Shown here piece by piece: positions 11,193 through 22,344 of a DNA stretch of 64,000 bases. The stretch is taken from the NCBI GenBank assembly GCA_964016985.1, contig OZ024821.1, positions 15,301,211-15,365,210 of the forward strand, written 5' to 3'. The notes under the pieces were generated by a model, which had not been told where the DNA came from, ran no database searches, and saw only the letters and a list, made by a program, of their open reading frames with translations. The position numbers and the translations under genes are program-made. The stretch comes from Anodontia alba (taxonomy: Eukaryota; Mollusca; Bivalvia; Lucinida; Lucinidae). Positions within the stretch are counted from its first letter, which is position 1; each line of letters opens with the position of its first letter.

Positions 11193-14100
11193 ATGAATTT
11201 TGAGAAAGGACGTTTCGAGGACGAGAGAGATGATAAAGACAATGGTGCGGTTAACAGACCAGTGCAGAGAAGACCTTCCCCGAATATTGACCACATCCAA
11301 GATGCTTGTCCCAAAGATTATCGCACTCCTCCCTATATAAGCAAAACAGGAGGCTGCCACGAAAATGATAGATCTGTAATTCATAAGGAACACGAAGCTA
11401 AAAGAACGGTTGAACCGAATAGAAAAATTCAAAGGAATCATTTATGGGCAAAGACAGGTTTAAACAAACGTTTTCTAGAAAATCTTGTTTACGAAAGTCC
11501 TGATCGTATCGGTAAGAAATTCACAGATAGACGCGAAGACTTTATAAAGCTAATGAGACACTGTTCACGTGATGGTCATGTCATTAATATTTTGTTTAGA
11601 CTTTTCACAAGAATTTGTTCGACTAACTCTTACTACACCATAACACTTAATACAGCTCTTCATGAGTCACAGTTCATTGAAAACACTGTTGTGCCGTACC
11701 TGTTGTCTTTGATTGGTGAAGCATGCAACAATATTGACACCGTTAAATTTGCGTTACGCCTGATCACAAGCATGGCAGACAGTTCGATTAATTCTGTTGT
11801 TAGCTTTTATGGAGTATTTACAGTTCTTTCTGAACTTGTAGAAGAAATACGTACATCAGATGATTGTTCGCATGTGATAAGTGATGAATTAGATGATTTT
11901 GAACACATTAGATCAAGGGTTCTAGCATTACGCCGCGCATGTGAGAAAAACAAACGCTCCAAAGAAGACGAGTATAGACCACCGGATGATTTTAGATTTG
12001 CTAACGTTGTACCAACTGCAGATGATCTTCTAACAACCAAAACGCCATTCTTGCGCAAAAATAAGGCTTACGGATCGTTTATAGATTTAGAACATTATTT
12101 GGATGTTCAGTTTAGACTTCTTCGCGAAGATTATGTTGATCCATTGCGTGAAAGCATTCAGGAATACAAAAGAAACGTACAAGAAATCTTAAGAGGAAAC
12201 AAACGCATTAGGGATATCAGAGTTTATTACGGCGTCAAAATTTCTGGTACTACGGTGAATTCAGATGGTCTTGGTCAGGTCCTTACTTTCGATACATCAA
12301 CAACTCAGAGAGTAAGATGGGAACACAGTAAACGCTTAATTTATGGTTCTTTGCTGTGTCTGTCTTACGACCAGTTCGAGACGATTTGGTTTGCAGTAGT
12401 AACAAATCGAGAGACAGAAAACTTGAAGCTTGGGATCGTGGAAGTTCAATTTCTCAGTGATAGACAGAATCTGTACGAAATAGCTGGCAAAGAGTTTGTA
12501 ATGGCAGAATCCAATACATACTTTGAAGCCTACAAACATAATCTGATAGCGTTACAAAACATTAAGGTATTACCATTCTCTAAGTATATAGTAAAATGCC
12601 AAGAAGCCGTCGACCCACCAGTTTATCTTACGACTGAAGAGGATACCGTATATGACTTGAATCTGCTAGCTGTAGAAAATACTAAATTTAAGGTCTCTAG
12701 TACAGGTGACATAGAAATTGACAAAAGTGTTGAGAACATGCCAGAAAAGACAACAAGAACACTTGATGAAAAGACAAATAGCCCTGAAATTAGACGGAAT
12801 CCGATATTGAGCAGGGTCAAAGTTCTCTCAGAAACAAAATGGCCGGAAGCCTCGTCCATTATGCTTGATGACTCACAATATCGTGCCGTGAAGAATGCTT
12901 TGACTCATGAGTTTTCTATAACACAAGGTCCTCCGGGCACAGGAAAGACGTATGTTGGTTTAAAAATAGCAAAGGCTCTCCTTGCCAATAAAACAGTCTG
13001 GTCAACCAGTGAAGAACGACATCCTATGTTGATTGTTTGCTACACAAATCATGCTTTAGATCAGTTTCTTTGTGGCATTCATGACTTCTTCAATGGTAAT
13101 ATAGTTCGAGTGGGCGGTAGATCGTCAAACGAGGAAATGCGAAAACACGGCATCAGCACTATGTACAGGCACATATCAGACGATATACTTGAAGACGCTT
13201 CAGTTTTAGGAAGTATCAAAGACAATACAAGGAAACGTATTGACGAAATCAAAGCCGAACTGAGCATGGCGGACTATAGAGTGTTGAACGCGTCTCAGCT
13301 GAAGAAATATATGGGAAAATTTTATCTTTCCCTGATACGTGGTTTTGGTGTCCGAGTATTTCACATAAACAGGATGCAGGGCATCAGAAAACTTCCCTTG
13401 AACCCCAGCCACTTTGATGTCGTACGTGAATGGCTGGGCTACGGTGGGCTGCTGAGGCCATTAAACCCAAAAGTATACTTTCAAGAACAGGACAACAGAT
13501 TTTCTTCTCACCGTTCTGACGACTTGAATAGTGAAAAAGTAGTTAGTGATAGCATGAGGACAAGTAATAAGGATAATGCTAGATTTTTCTATGAGCACGT
13601 CGGGTGTATTTCAAAGGACGATTTAGCAAAACAATTGAATACAACGAAAGAAGGCAAAACAAAAAAGAACAAAACGAAGACAGAAAAGAGCAAGGGAATG
13701 AAAAATAGCGAAGAAGTTCTATATTTTGATGAAATAATACCTCTAAATGATAAACAACTAAACAATATCCGAGATGTTTGGAATGTACCTGCACTTCAGC
13801 GTTGGCAACTCTACAAAAGATGGGTCGAAGAATTCAAATCTGATCGCGTGGATAGATGCAGGGAGTATGAAGAAGATTATGAAATGGTTTGTAACCAGAT
13901 TAAAGAAGTCAAGAAAGCAAAAGAAAGTCAGGCCTTGATGCAAGCAGACATAGTAGGAATGACAACGACAGGAGCAGCGAAGCATTTTCATATTTTGCAG
14001 AACGTTAAACCAAAGATCATCATAGTAGAAGAGGCAGCGGAGGTGTTAGAAGCACACATTGTGACATCTCTCTCTGAAAAGTGTGAACATTTAATCCTTA

Positions 14101-16703
14101 TTGGAGATCATAAACAACTAAAACCAAGTCCGGCTGTGTACAAATTGGCAAAGAAATTCAACTTGGACATTTCACTGTTTGAGAGAATGATAAACAACAA
14201 GGTAAGATGTGAGTGTTTAGAACATCAGCATCGCATGAGACCAGAGATTTCGAAGATAATTCGTCTATTCTATCCTACCCTGAAGGATGATGAGTCTGTC
14301 CTCAACAGACCAGATATAAAAGGAATAGCAAGTAATGTGTATTTTATCACCCACACAAGTCCTGAGGCGAATGATGAAGACAATACAAGTCACTCCAACG
14401 AGCATGAAGCCCACTTTCTAGTTGCCCTCTGTCGCTATCTTTTGATGCAGGAATACAAACCTTCCCAAATAACAATCTTGACAACATACTCGGCACAAAT
14501 GTTTCTCATAGGTAGACTCATGCCCAAGGATAGCGAATTTGATGGCGTCAATGTGACTGTGGTGGACAATTACCAGGGAGAAGAGAATGATATAATTCTC
14601 CTATCGCTTGTAAGATCTAACCCAGATGAGAAAATTGGATTTCTAAACATAGAAAACAGAATTAATGTAGCATTGTCGCGTGCTAGAAATGGCTTATTTG
14701 TTTTAGGCAATTTCGAAATCATGTCCAAAGTATCAGATATGTGGACGCAGATAATGGACTTGCTAAAGGAGGAAAATCAAACAGGATCCTCTTTACCACT
14801 CTACTGCAGGAATCATCCCGCAATGAAACTGTTCGCTAGTAATGCTGAGGATTTTCAGAAGGCACCTGAAGGAGGCTGTCTTCAAGATTGTGACGCAAGA
14901 CTTGACTGTGGTCATATGTGTCGGCTGAAATGCCATGTTTACAATACGAACCATACAGACTACAGGTGTCCAGCTCCTTGTAATAAATCTTGCGTAAATG
15001 GCCACCCGTGTGTTGACAGGTGCTATGAAACATGTAGCGACTGTTGTGTTTTCATGCCGAAAACTATACCAAAGTGTGGACATATACAACAGGTGCTGTG
15101 TAGCAAAGATCCTGCGCTATATGCCTGCCAAGTACCTTGCGATGAAGTGTTCAATTGTGGTCACAGATGTCAAGCTAAATGTGGTGACTCAGACCATAAA
15201 TGCCTCAAAATTATTAGCGTTACAATCGAACCCTGCAAACACACAATAAAAACCCAGTGCTACAAACAATCAGCGGCCTTGCTGTGTGAAATGCCATGTG
15301 AATTCATTCTTCCTTGTCAACACAAATGTTTGAAAAAATGTCATGAATCACACACAGATGTGTGCTGTGAAGAGGTTGTAAAGGTACTAAAATGTGGCCA
15401 TTCGGTCGAAACCATTTGTGAATTGAAACCTGAAGATATCCACTGTACGTTTCCTTGCGAAGAAAAACTTCCTTGTGGTCATCAATGTAAGAGCAAATGT
15501 GGTGAATCCCATACGCAATTTTGCGAGGAACCCATTAAGAAGACACTAAAATGCGGACATTCCCTTCTCCTGTTTTGCAGCGAAAATGAGGACAAAATTG
15601 AATGTCCGCATAAGTGTCTGGTTAAGTTGGAATGCGGACACATGTGCGAAAATATATGCTCGGGGCCACACACTACACAATGCTCGGTGCTTATATCCTA
15701 TAAGTGTAGTAATGGTCATAGAACAGAGAGAAAATGCTACGAGCTCCGTGGGCAGGATCTACCAGAATGCACTATTCCGTGCCGTAAGAAACTGGCATGC
15801 GGTCATAAATGCCGCGGTAACTGCCACGGTTGCGAAAACGGTACATTTCATCAACCATGCTCTTTCTGTGGACTTCCAGAAAGAAAACAGCACTGTAATG
15901 CATCTGGACGAAAATTTCCTTGCATTGCACCATGTCGAATTAGATGTTCTCACAGAAACTGTAGGAAGCTATGTTTTGAACTATGTGCAGATAATAGAAG
16001 TGCAGAATGGCCGTGCCGAGAGAAATGCGATTGGGGATGTGAGCACAAAACGTGTTCTAAGCTGTGCTTTGAGCAGTGTGATCGCTCTCTTTGTGAAGAA
16101 CCATGCAAGAAAAATGTTAATATGACCAGGATTATATCGAGACCATGTCAGGCTTTCTGTGGCGAGGCTTGTGGCCACGAAACGCCTTATGCTTTGGGGC
16201 TACGCGGTTATAGAGTCCGACAACCATATTCAACCGACAAAAGAAAGGTGTTCTTAAAGTCATGTGGACATGCTCTAGACATCAGCTATTTAGAAGATCT
16301 TCGTCTCCATGACACTAGTTCCTGCGGACCTGTCTGCCCAAGATGCTCAGAACCTGTTCTTATGGATGAGAATATGTTCGGGAACATCGCAAGACAGATT
16401 CACGACAAAAAGGAGAGAAAGAAAATGCAATCTATATTTATTGATTATCACAGAGAAATTCAAGACTATTTCACAAGGCTGAACTTGAAACTACACGAAA
16501 TGATATCATCTAACAAGAGTGTACATGTGTTTGAGAAATTGGTCGAAAAACGGAAGAAAAGTTTTGATGGTTTCTTGCATTTTCAAAAGCAAGGCTTTCA
16601 GGATTTAAGAAAGGAACTCCGTCGGCTTGAAGAAATGGCTGACGACATTTTAGAGAAAACAAACGATCGCACTCGACTTTTTAAAGGAAAGAAGCGACCA
16701 TAA
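11193..16703 (+). CDS. ZNFX1: NFX1-type zinc finger-containing protein 1 (ZNFX1), SF1 RNA helicase
   Basis: Uninterrupted 1836-codon frame; human ZNFX1 is about 1900 aa. Residues ~1-540 form the helical N-terminal region. The UPF1-like SF1 helicase core follows: Walker A GPPGTGKT at 579-586, motif II EEAAE at 946-950, motif III GDHKQLKP at 971-978, HQHRMRP at 1011-1017, motif V YQGEE at 1127-1131 and motif VI VALSRAR at 1159-1165. A lysine-rich insert lies before motif II (~820-850). From ~1235 to 1640 there are NF-X1 type cysteine/histidine fingers (CGHxCxxxC patterns near 1240, 1320, 1372, 1426, 1480, 1533). A RING-like CGH...CPRC segment is at ~1690-1720, then a charged C-terminal helix. 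In other animals the protein binds RNA and acts in antiviral sensing (mitochondrial surface) or small-RNA inheritance. No breaks seen, so probably functional. The whole coding region is one exon. Confidence 0.96.
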   Translation: MNFEKGRFEDERDDKDNGAVNRPVQRRPSPNIDHIQDACPKDYRTPPYISKTGGCHENDRSVIHKEHEAKRTVEPNRKIQRNHLWAKTGLNKRFLENLVYESPDRIGKKFTDRREDFIKLMRHCSRDGHVINILFRLFTRICSTNSYYTITLNTALHESQFIENTVVPYLLSLIGEACNNIDTVKFALRLITSMADSSINSVVSFYGVFTVLSELVEEIRTSDDCSHVISDELDDFEHIRSRVLALRRACEKNKRSKEDEYRPPDDFRFANVVPTADDLLTTKTPFLRKNKAYGSFIDLEHYLDVQFRLLREDYVDPLRESIQEYKRNVQEILRGNKRIRDIRVYYGVKISGTTVNSDGLGQVLTFDTSTTQRVRWEHSKRLIYGSLLCLSYDQFETIWFAVVTNRETENLKLGIVEVQFLSDRQNLYEIAGKEFVMAESNTYFEAYKHNLIALQNIKVLPFSKYIVKCQEAVDPPVYLTTEEDTVYDLNLLAVENTKFKVSSTGDIEIDKSVENMPEKTTRTLDEKTNSPEIRRNPILSRVKVLSETKWPEASSIMLDDSQYRAVKNALTHEFSITQGPPGTGKTYVGLKIAKALLANKTVWSTSEERHPMLIVCYTNHALDQFLCGIHDFFNGNIVRVGGRSSNEEMRKHGISTMYRHISDDILEDASVLGSIKDNTRKRIDEIKAELSMADYRVLNASQLKKYMGKFYLSLIRGFGVRVFHINRMQGIRKLPLNPSHFDVVREWLGYGGLLRPLNPKVYFQEQDNRFSSHRSDDLNSEKVVSDSMRTSNKDNARFFYEHVGCISKDDLAKQLNTTKEGKTKKNKTKTEKSKGMKNSEEVLYFDEIIPLNDKQLNNIRDVWNVPALQRWQLYKRWVEEFKSDRVDRCREYEEDYEMVCNQIKEVKKAKESQALMQADIVGMTTTGAAKHFHILQNVKPKIIIVEEAAEVLEAHIVTSLSEKCEHLILIGDHKQLKPSPAVYKLAKKFNLDISLFERMINNKVRCECLEHQHRMRPEISKIIRLFYPTLKDDESVLNRPDIKGIASNVYFITHTSPEANDEDNTSHSNEHEAHFLVALCRYLLMQEYKPSQITILTTYSAQMFLIGRLMPKDSEFDGVNVTVVDNYQGEENDIILLSLVRSNPDEKIGFLNIENRINVALSRARNGLFVLGNFEIMSKVSDMWTQIMDLLKEENQTGSSLPLYCRNHPAMKLFASNAEDFQKAPEGGCLQDCDARLDCGHMCRLKCHVYNTNHTDYRCPAPCNKSCVNGHPCVDRCYETCSDCCVFMPKTIPKCGHIQQVLCSKDPALYACQVPCDEVFNCGHRCQAKCGDSDHKCLKIISVTIEPCKHTIKTQCYKQSAALLCEMPCEFILPCQHKCLKKCHESHTDVCCEEVVKVLKCGHSVETICELKPEDIHCTFPCEEKLPCGHQCKSKCGESHTQFCEEPIKKTLKCGHSLLLFCSENEDKIECPHKCLVKLECGHMCENICSGPHTTQCSVLISYKCSNGHRTERKCYELRGQDLPECTIPCRKKLACGHKCRGNCHGCENGTFHQPCSFCGLPERKQHCNASGRKFPCIAPCRIRCSHRNCRKLCFELCADNRSAEWPCREKCDWGCEHKTCSKLCFEQCDRSLCEEPCKKNVNMTRIISRPCQAFCGEACGHETPYALGLRGYRVRQPYSTDKRKVFLKSCGHALDISYLEDLRLHDTSSCGPVCPRCSEPVLMDENMFGNIARQIHDKKERKKMQSIFIDYHREIQDYFTRLNLKLHEMISSNKSVHVFEKLVEKRKKSFDGFLHFQKQGFQDLRKELRRLEEMADDILEKTNDRTRLFKGKKRP

Positions 16704-17175
16704 AAAGTCCAGCGCAGACGACATTTTAGAGGAAAGAAATGATCATAAAAAGTCCAGCGCATGCAACATTTTTACATGGAAGATTAGTACTAGGTAACTA
16801 AATGTGTTACCCTCTATCAATAAAGTCGATTATTTTATTATTATTATTATTAGAGAAAAGCGATCATAAAAAGTCCAGTACACGAGACATTTTAGAGAAG
16901 TGAAGTGGCCGTAAAAAGTCCAGCGCACACAAACGAACATTAAAGTAGTGATCATAAGATGCCCAGCGCACACGAACAGGGCATTTTAGAGGAAAAGTGA
17001 TTATAAAACGCCCAGCACACGAGACATTTTAGAGAAAGGAAGTGATCGTGAAAAGTCAAGCGCACATGAACGCGACATTTTAAATACGTGATTATAAAAC
17101 GTCCCGCGCACACATTTAAGAGAAAAGAACTGGCCATAAAAACTCTACCGCACTTGACATTTTAGAGAAGAGAAC
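16640..17175. repeat. Minisatellite derived from the ZNFX1 stop region
   Basis: The coding end (gacgacattttagag ... gcgaccataaaaagtccagcgca, 16640-16717) is repeated downstream: 16718-16763 repeats it without ~30 internal bases, and at least six more diverged units follow (landmarks 'acattttagagaa', 'gatcataaaaagtccagcgcaca'). Units are ~45-60 bp. A spacer with AATAAA interrupts the array at about 16765-16855. Confidence 0.85.
16819..16824 (+). promoter_or_regulatory. Candidate polyadenylation signal of ZNFX1
   Basis: AATAAA 116 bp after the stop codon, the first such hexamer downstream on +, followed by a T/TTA-rich stretch. A plausible poly(A) site; not proven. Confidence 0.6.
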
Positions 17176-17176
17176 G

Positions 17177-17217
<41 letters not shown>

Positions 17218-17680
17218 TCCAATCGGACGTCGAAAGCAAGCAGGATCCATAAACTGTTCTGATTTCTGACAGTCAGTATTTCTTAATTACTATGAGTAAT
17301 GAACTGAATTAAGGGCCATGATAAACTTGGTAGATTTTTGCACCATCACCATCTGTACATGGGAGACGACTTTTGTGACTTCATGCTTGTTTTCCTGCTC
17401 ACCAAATCCCTTCTGAAAGGAAAGAGGCTTTTCAGACGGGAGGCTAAACAATTTTGATAGATTTGCATCCCTGAAAGTGTATTTATTCCCCTAAAAGGTT
17501 GACACCGGAGCTACTTTAGATGTAACGAAAATCACGTGAGCTTAACTTTGGTTATGTCTCTTCCCTCCACCCCCCCACCCCTCCCCCCTACTCATCCCAC
17601 CTCCTTGAAAGGGTGAAGACGTATTGGTTTTCCCTTGGATGTCTGTCCATCCATCCGTTCGTCTGTCTGTCTGTCACAAA
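17176..17680. other. Poly-A tract and unique intergenic DNA
   Basis: A pure A run of about 36 bp ends the minisatellite (17178-17213). The rest, including a C-rich stretch at 17561-17588, shows no gene. Confidence 0.5.
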
Positions 17681-18285
17681 ATCGCGTCCGCTGTATAACT
17701 TGAAAACTGTTCAAAATATTTTCATGAAACCTCATAGAAATATAAAGCATCATCAGACGACTTGCAGATCGCAAGAACCATAACCCTTGTCAATATATTT
17801 TTGGAGTTATTCCTCTTTGAAATTTGACAATGGTCATTTCATGTCCGCTCTATAACTTTAAAACCGTCCAAGATATTTTCATGAAACCATAGAAATATAT
17901 AAAGCATCATCAGAAGATGTGCAGATTACAAGAATCGTAACTCTTTTCCATGCATTTTGGAGTTATTTCCCTTTGAAATTTGACAATAGTAATTTCGTGT
18001 TCGCTCTATAACTTGGAAATCATTCAGACGACATTCATACTACAAGAATCGTAATTCTTGTCTATACGTTTTCGGAGTCATTCCCCTTTGAAATTTGACA
18101 GTAGTCATAATTAACGTGTCCGCTCTATAACTTGAAAACCGTTCAAGATATTTTCATGAAACTATAGAAATGTATAGCTTCAAGAGATGACATGCAGACC
18201 ACAAGAAGCGTAACTCCTATCTATACATATTTGGAATTATTCCCCATTGAAGAAGTTTCATGTCACTCTATAACTTGCAAACTAT
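17681..18285. repeat. Satellite, ~120-165-bp unit ('tccgctctataacttgaaaa')
   Basis: The phrase recurs at about 17684, 17847, 17998, 18118 and 18252, with following landmarks 'ttcaagatattttcatgaaac', 'atagaaatataaagcatcatcagacga' and 'tttggagttattccc(c)tttgaaatttgac'. Five diverged head-to-tail units. Confidence 0.85.
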
Positions 18286-18744
18286 TCAGGGGGCTAAAAT
18301 TAGAGGTGTAAATTAAACTTTTGCTGAAAAAAGAAATGATTTTGAAAAATTTTCCCAGAAAAGGGTTCGCTCCCCTGCACCCCTTCTGCATACTGGCCTG
18401 CAATGATAATAAACAATTAGTATGGGTAAACTTTCTATATGTGAATGGCAACTGGGGAGAGACATATATTTTCTTTTTTTTTTCGTCTGTTTAAAACAGC
18501 TCTAGTTTCAAACGGATTTTCCTAGACTTTTGTTTTGATTAATTTAGTTCGTAAAATTAGTTAGAATAAGTGTTCAGATCCCAATACTCTAAGTTTCACA
18601 AAAATAATGTATCCTTTCACTGAGGTTCTGAATAATCTGCACACTCATTGTGAAAGAAATTTACTTGCTTAGCATACAAATACATAAAAATACAAATATA
18701 CCAAAACAACAACAACAACAACAACAAAAAAAAAAAAAAAAAAA

Positions 18745-18778
<34 letters not shown>

Positions 18779-19489
18779 AAACAAAACTTTTAAAGTAATA
18801 AGATTATAATCACTTTTTAATTGATAACATTATTACCTCCCTTGAAGTAACTTGGCTACATAGCCTAGTTAGAAAACTACGTATTAAGACAATATTTTCT
18901 ATAATACTTAATTGCACAGTCCTCAGAAGCATTTTACAGCAAACAGGGGCAGCTTAATTTCTTTTGGAAATAGTATTTTCAGACAACAAAAAGTAAGCGC
19001 TAGGCTATATCAAAATTAGCTCCGTTATCAATCTTTAAGCTGCGACCAGTTACAAATTGAATAACTGACTGTGGCATTACTATAGGCTAATATTATTTAT
19101 GCCATCAACTTGGGAGAAGTTGGAGGGGCATCATTGCTTTTGGGTTGTTCAACTATCTGTTCGTTCCTCACTCTATATAGCAATATATCTTGATAACTGT
19201 TCAAGCTAAGGCATAGAAAATTGGTGAGCTTACCTGGGCCACCTGATTATCTTTGGAGAAAAAATCGAATTAATTTTGCGAGAGCTATGCCCCTTTTCAA
19301 CGTCTGCATTTTGTAGGGATAAGCATAAGATTGGAGGCATAGTATTTTACAAGCACGCATTTCTAGTTTAATCAGAAACCATCTGTGCTTTCTGTGGAGT
19401 TTTAATATGCTTAATTAAATCGCGATATTAAAATGGTTTGGCTTATCCAGTTACCGTGACTTTCCAACTGATATATAAAACTATTAGGC
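18286..19489. other. Intergenic; A-rich tract at 18705-18790
   Basis: No gene recognised. (CAA)n grading into poly-A lies at 18705-18790. A single diverged satellite-like block (ctatatagcaatatatcttgataactgttcaagc) lies near 19175-19215. Confidence 0.45.
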
Positions 19490-19720
19490 CACAAGTAAAT
19501 GAGCCTCAACGAGTGAAAACGTACCTTCTGACATGTATGCACTCTGAATGTATGCACAACAAAGACTCGATATCAGCCTGTCCTTCCGCGCAGTCTGATC
19601 AGTCTTTGTTGTCAGCATGAAGGGATTTTGTGTCCATGGCCCTCCAAAATGCGCCCAGTGAAGATTTTAATCACATTACGCAAATGCTCAGGCTAAGCCG
19701 AATATACTCTGGGAGCACAT
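19490..19720. mobile_element. Remnant of the 'cagcgaagactc' inverted-repeat family
   Basis: Shares 'gcactctgaatgtatgcacaacaaagactcgatatcagcctgtcc', 'agtctgatcagtctttgttgtc' and 'cagtgaagattttaatca' with 7325-7626 and 58910-59110. Ends are eroded. Confidence 0.55.
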
Positions 19721-19788
19721 GACCGACGGTACGTTTTCTGTCCTTATGGCTCTGCTATGCAGGTGGAAATGTCGGAAATTAAGTTTAA

Positions 19789-19970
19789 CCTTTATCACTT
19801 TCTTGGCTATTTACAGACGACAGATTGATGATATTTTTCTTATTTTTTTCCCCAGAAAACAGGATTTGACAACATCAACTGTCCTGTTTTCTGAAAAAAA
19901 ATAAGGAAAAACTATTTCAATATGTCATCTGCTGAAAACTTTACCAAGAGTGCTTTAGCGTTAAGCATAT
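19789..19970. mobile_element. TTAA-flanked MITE (CCTTTATCACTTTCTTGGC end)
   Basis: TTAA on both sides (19785-19788 and 19971-19974). Internal inverted repeat ttcttattttttt...cagaaaacaggatttgaca / tgtcctgttttctgaaaaaaaataaggaa. Related to 53195-53386, with a half copy at about 21448-21525. Confidence 0.7.
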
Positions 19971-19974
19971 TTTA

Positions 19975-21220
19975 TTTCTGTAACATACAGCAAAGGGTTG
20001 GGCATCACGGCAACAAGTAATCACAACATTATTTTGTGCCCTGCTTTTATTGACCGGAATCGCGCCGGTCTCTTAATATAGCTTTGGATTTTTACATATG
20101 GCAGCGTGTTCGATTAGCTCTCAAACGATTTTTAAAACCACATCGTAAATATTGATAAGTACTTTAATTTTGCAACATAAGGCTACATCGGATTAATGGC
20201 GTAATGGTTAGCATCTTTGGCTGTCACGCGTACGGGCATGAAATCGATTTTTTCATTTCTTTATATGTGCATGATTTTTGCACATTTTACCTGTATTATG
20301 TGTAAAATTGCATGCAAAGCTACAAATGGGATATACGGAGTGCAAAGTTACAAATATGATAAAGATGTCTATTCTACTCGTATTATATTTAATTTTCTCA
20401 ACATAGGCATAGTAATCACCTTTCATCAGGTTAACAAGCCTATGCCATGAAGAGTCCATCAAAACCCAATTTTAGAAATAAAACTGGCTTTAGTAGTTGC
20501 ATTTATCAGTTTTGTTATTTCAGTTCTAAAGCTCGTACGATACGTATACGTGCGCGTCACACTGCGATAAAGTTTTTTTTTTTTTTTTTTTTTTGAATTC
20601 CCATATCTCAACAGTCACGTAACAGAAAGCATTCATGTTTGGAGCATGTGTACATAGAAGGGTCTTCTGCGATTCTATAAGCACCCCGGGTGTTCTTTAT
20701 TTGCACGTTCATGTGGTTTGCACGCTCACGTGGTTTTTTTAGTTGTTTTTTTTTCACGAGAAATTTCTCGGCATATTATATATCTGATAAAAATACAGTA
20801 CAGCCTACACAGGTCTTTTCTTTTGCACGCTCGCGCTTTTTAGTCTTTCCGCGTGAAATGGTTTGGCTTTATATACTTGTCAGATTAATGTCTAATTTAT
20901 TCTCATTTCATTAAAAAATAAATAAATAAATAAATAAATAAACCTTAATAAAGCATACATTAAAGAATCACATTGTTGTCCGTTTTTACCTGTTATATCA
21001 TTGAAAATTTATCAAACTTTAGTATACCTTGTCCCGTATCTCTAAGTAAACATGAACAAAATTTGCGCCGGTACTTAGACGTGTACGTCTAAATATTTCG
21101 TCTTGTCAAGTACAATAACATTATTAAATACAAGATGGCCCTCCCACTGCCGAGTACAACAATTTTATACAAGATATATGTATGAAAAAGGCGGTTTCAT
21201 TCTTTCATAAAAATAATAGT
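19975..21220. other. Intergenic with simple repeats
   Basis: No coding gene. Contains a tRNA-like fragment (20189-20253), a T run (20573-20594) and (AAAT)n (20912-20941). Confidence 0.5.
20189..20253 (+). pseudogene. tRNA-Asp-like fragment
   Basis: The segment tggcgtaatggttagcatct resembles a D arm / box A, and ggctgtcacgcg resembles the tRNA-Asp anticodon arm with GTC in the loop. The T arm (gaaatcgatttt) has lost the GGTTCAA consensus and no acceptor stem pairs. Most likely a tRNA-derived SINE head or pseudogene. Confidence 0.4.
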
Positions 21221-21223
21221 AAG

Positions 21224-21224
<1 letters not shown>

Positions 21225-21267
<43 letters not shown>
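21225..21267. repeat. (AAT)n microsatellite
   Basis: About 14 aat repeats directly at the left edge of the large inverted-repeat transposon. Confidence 0.95.
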
Positions 21268-21282
21268 TTAGTAACGGGTGCA

Positions 21283-21405
21283 GGACAACTCGCCCCAAAG
21301 ACAACTCGCCTCAAGACAATTCGCCCATATAAAACTCGCCCCGAGACAACTCGCCCCAGATTCATAAGACAACTCGCCCTATTTAGAAAGTAACTCGCCC
21401 AGACA
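21283..21405. repeat. Left terminal inverted repeat of the large transposon
   Basis: Six copies of (a)caactcgcccc-type blocks, with variants acaattcgccc and aaactcgcccc. Matches 39395-39514 inverted, block by block, including 'cttatgaatct'-like spacer positions. Confidence 0.85.
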
Positions 21406-21599
21406 GGTAATAGCACATTATGATGTGTCAAAGCATATTTTCTTAGAAAAAGAATAAGAAAAATATTTCAAAATGTCGTCTGCCGAAATTTTTACCCAGA
21501 GTCCTATGCGTTATTAAAATGCATAAAAAGAGCGACTAAATGCATACAAGATAAAAATAAAATAATTACCTGTATCACACAAACGGTGCTGCTAATGTG

Positions 21600-22310
21600 C
21601 ACAAGCATCACATGTAACAGCATGCTTACGCCTGGTGACAGATTCCTGACACTAAATGCACAAATCAGACATGATTCCAAATAAACACGTCAAAATTAGA
21701 AACTCCGATCCATGTTGGTTGAATACTAGTATTAAGAAATTAATGAGAAAAAGAAAAAGGCTTTATGACAAATATAAAAGAACTAAAAGTAGTGTTGACT
21801 TTGAAAACTACAAGCACATAAGAAACAAAGTGATTACTGAAATTCGGACGTCTAAGGACAACGAAAACAATATATTGGCAGACAAACTCAAGAGCAATAT
21901 TTTAGGTCCTAAAGATTGGTGGAAAACACTCAAACATTCTATAAAACCTACATCTACCTCTTCTATCCCTCCTCTCTGCACACTTATTCTGATGACATGG
22001 AAAAGGCAGAAATACTTAACGCACATTTTCAAACACAAAATACTTTAGACGAAAGAAATGCATCTCTTCCTTCAGCAAATTTTGATCATGACAATACTCT
22101 GCATACTATTCATTTTACACCTTCTGAAGTAGAAAATGTTTCATAGTCTCGCAATACTAGGAAAGCGACAGGCCCTGACTGTATAAATAATCGCATTCTT
22201 AAAGAACTGTCTAGACCATTATCTTTGCCTCTCTGTGATTTGTTTAATTTCTCTATGGAATTTGGCGAAATGCCTGATATTTGGAAACAAGCTAATATCA
22301 CTCCTATTTT

Positions 22311-22344
<34 letters not shown>

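Noticed and set aside
14793..16178. Several overlapping frames inside the ZNFX1 finger region
   Set aside because: Shadows of the Cys-rich coding frame on other frames and the opposite strand.
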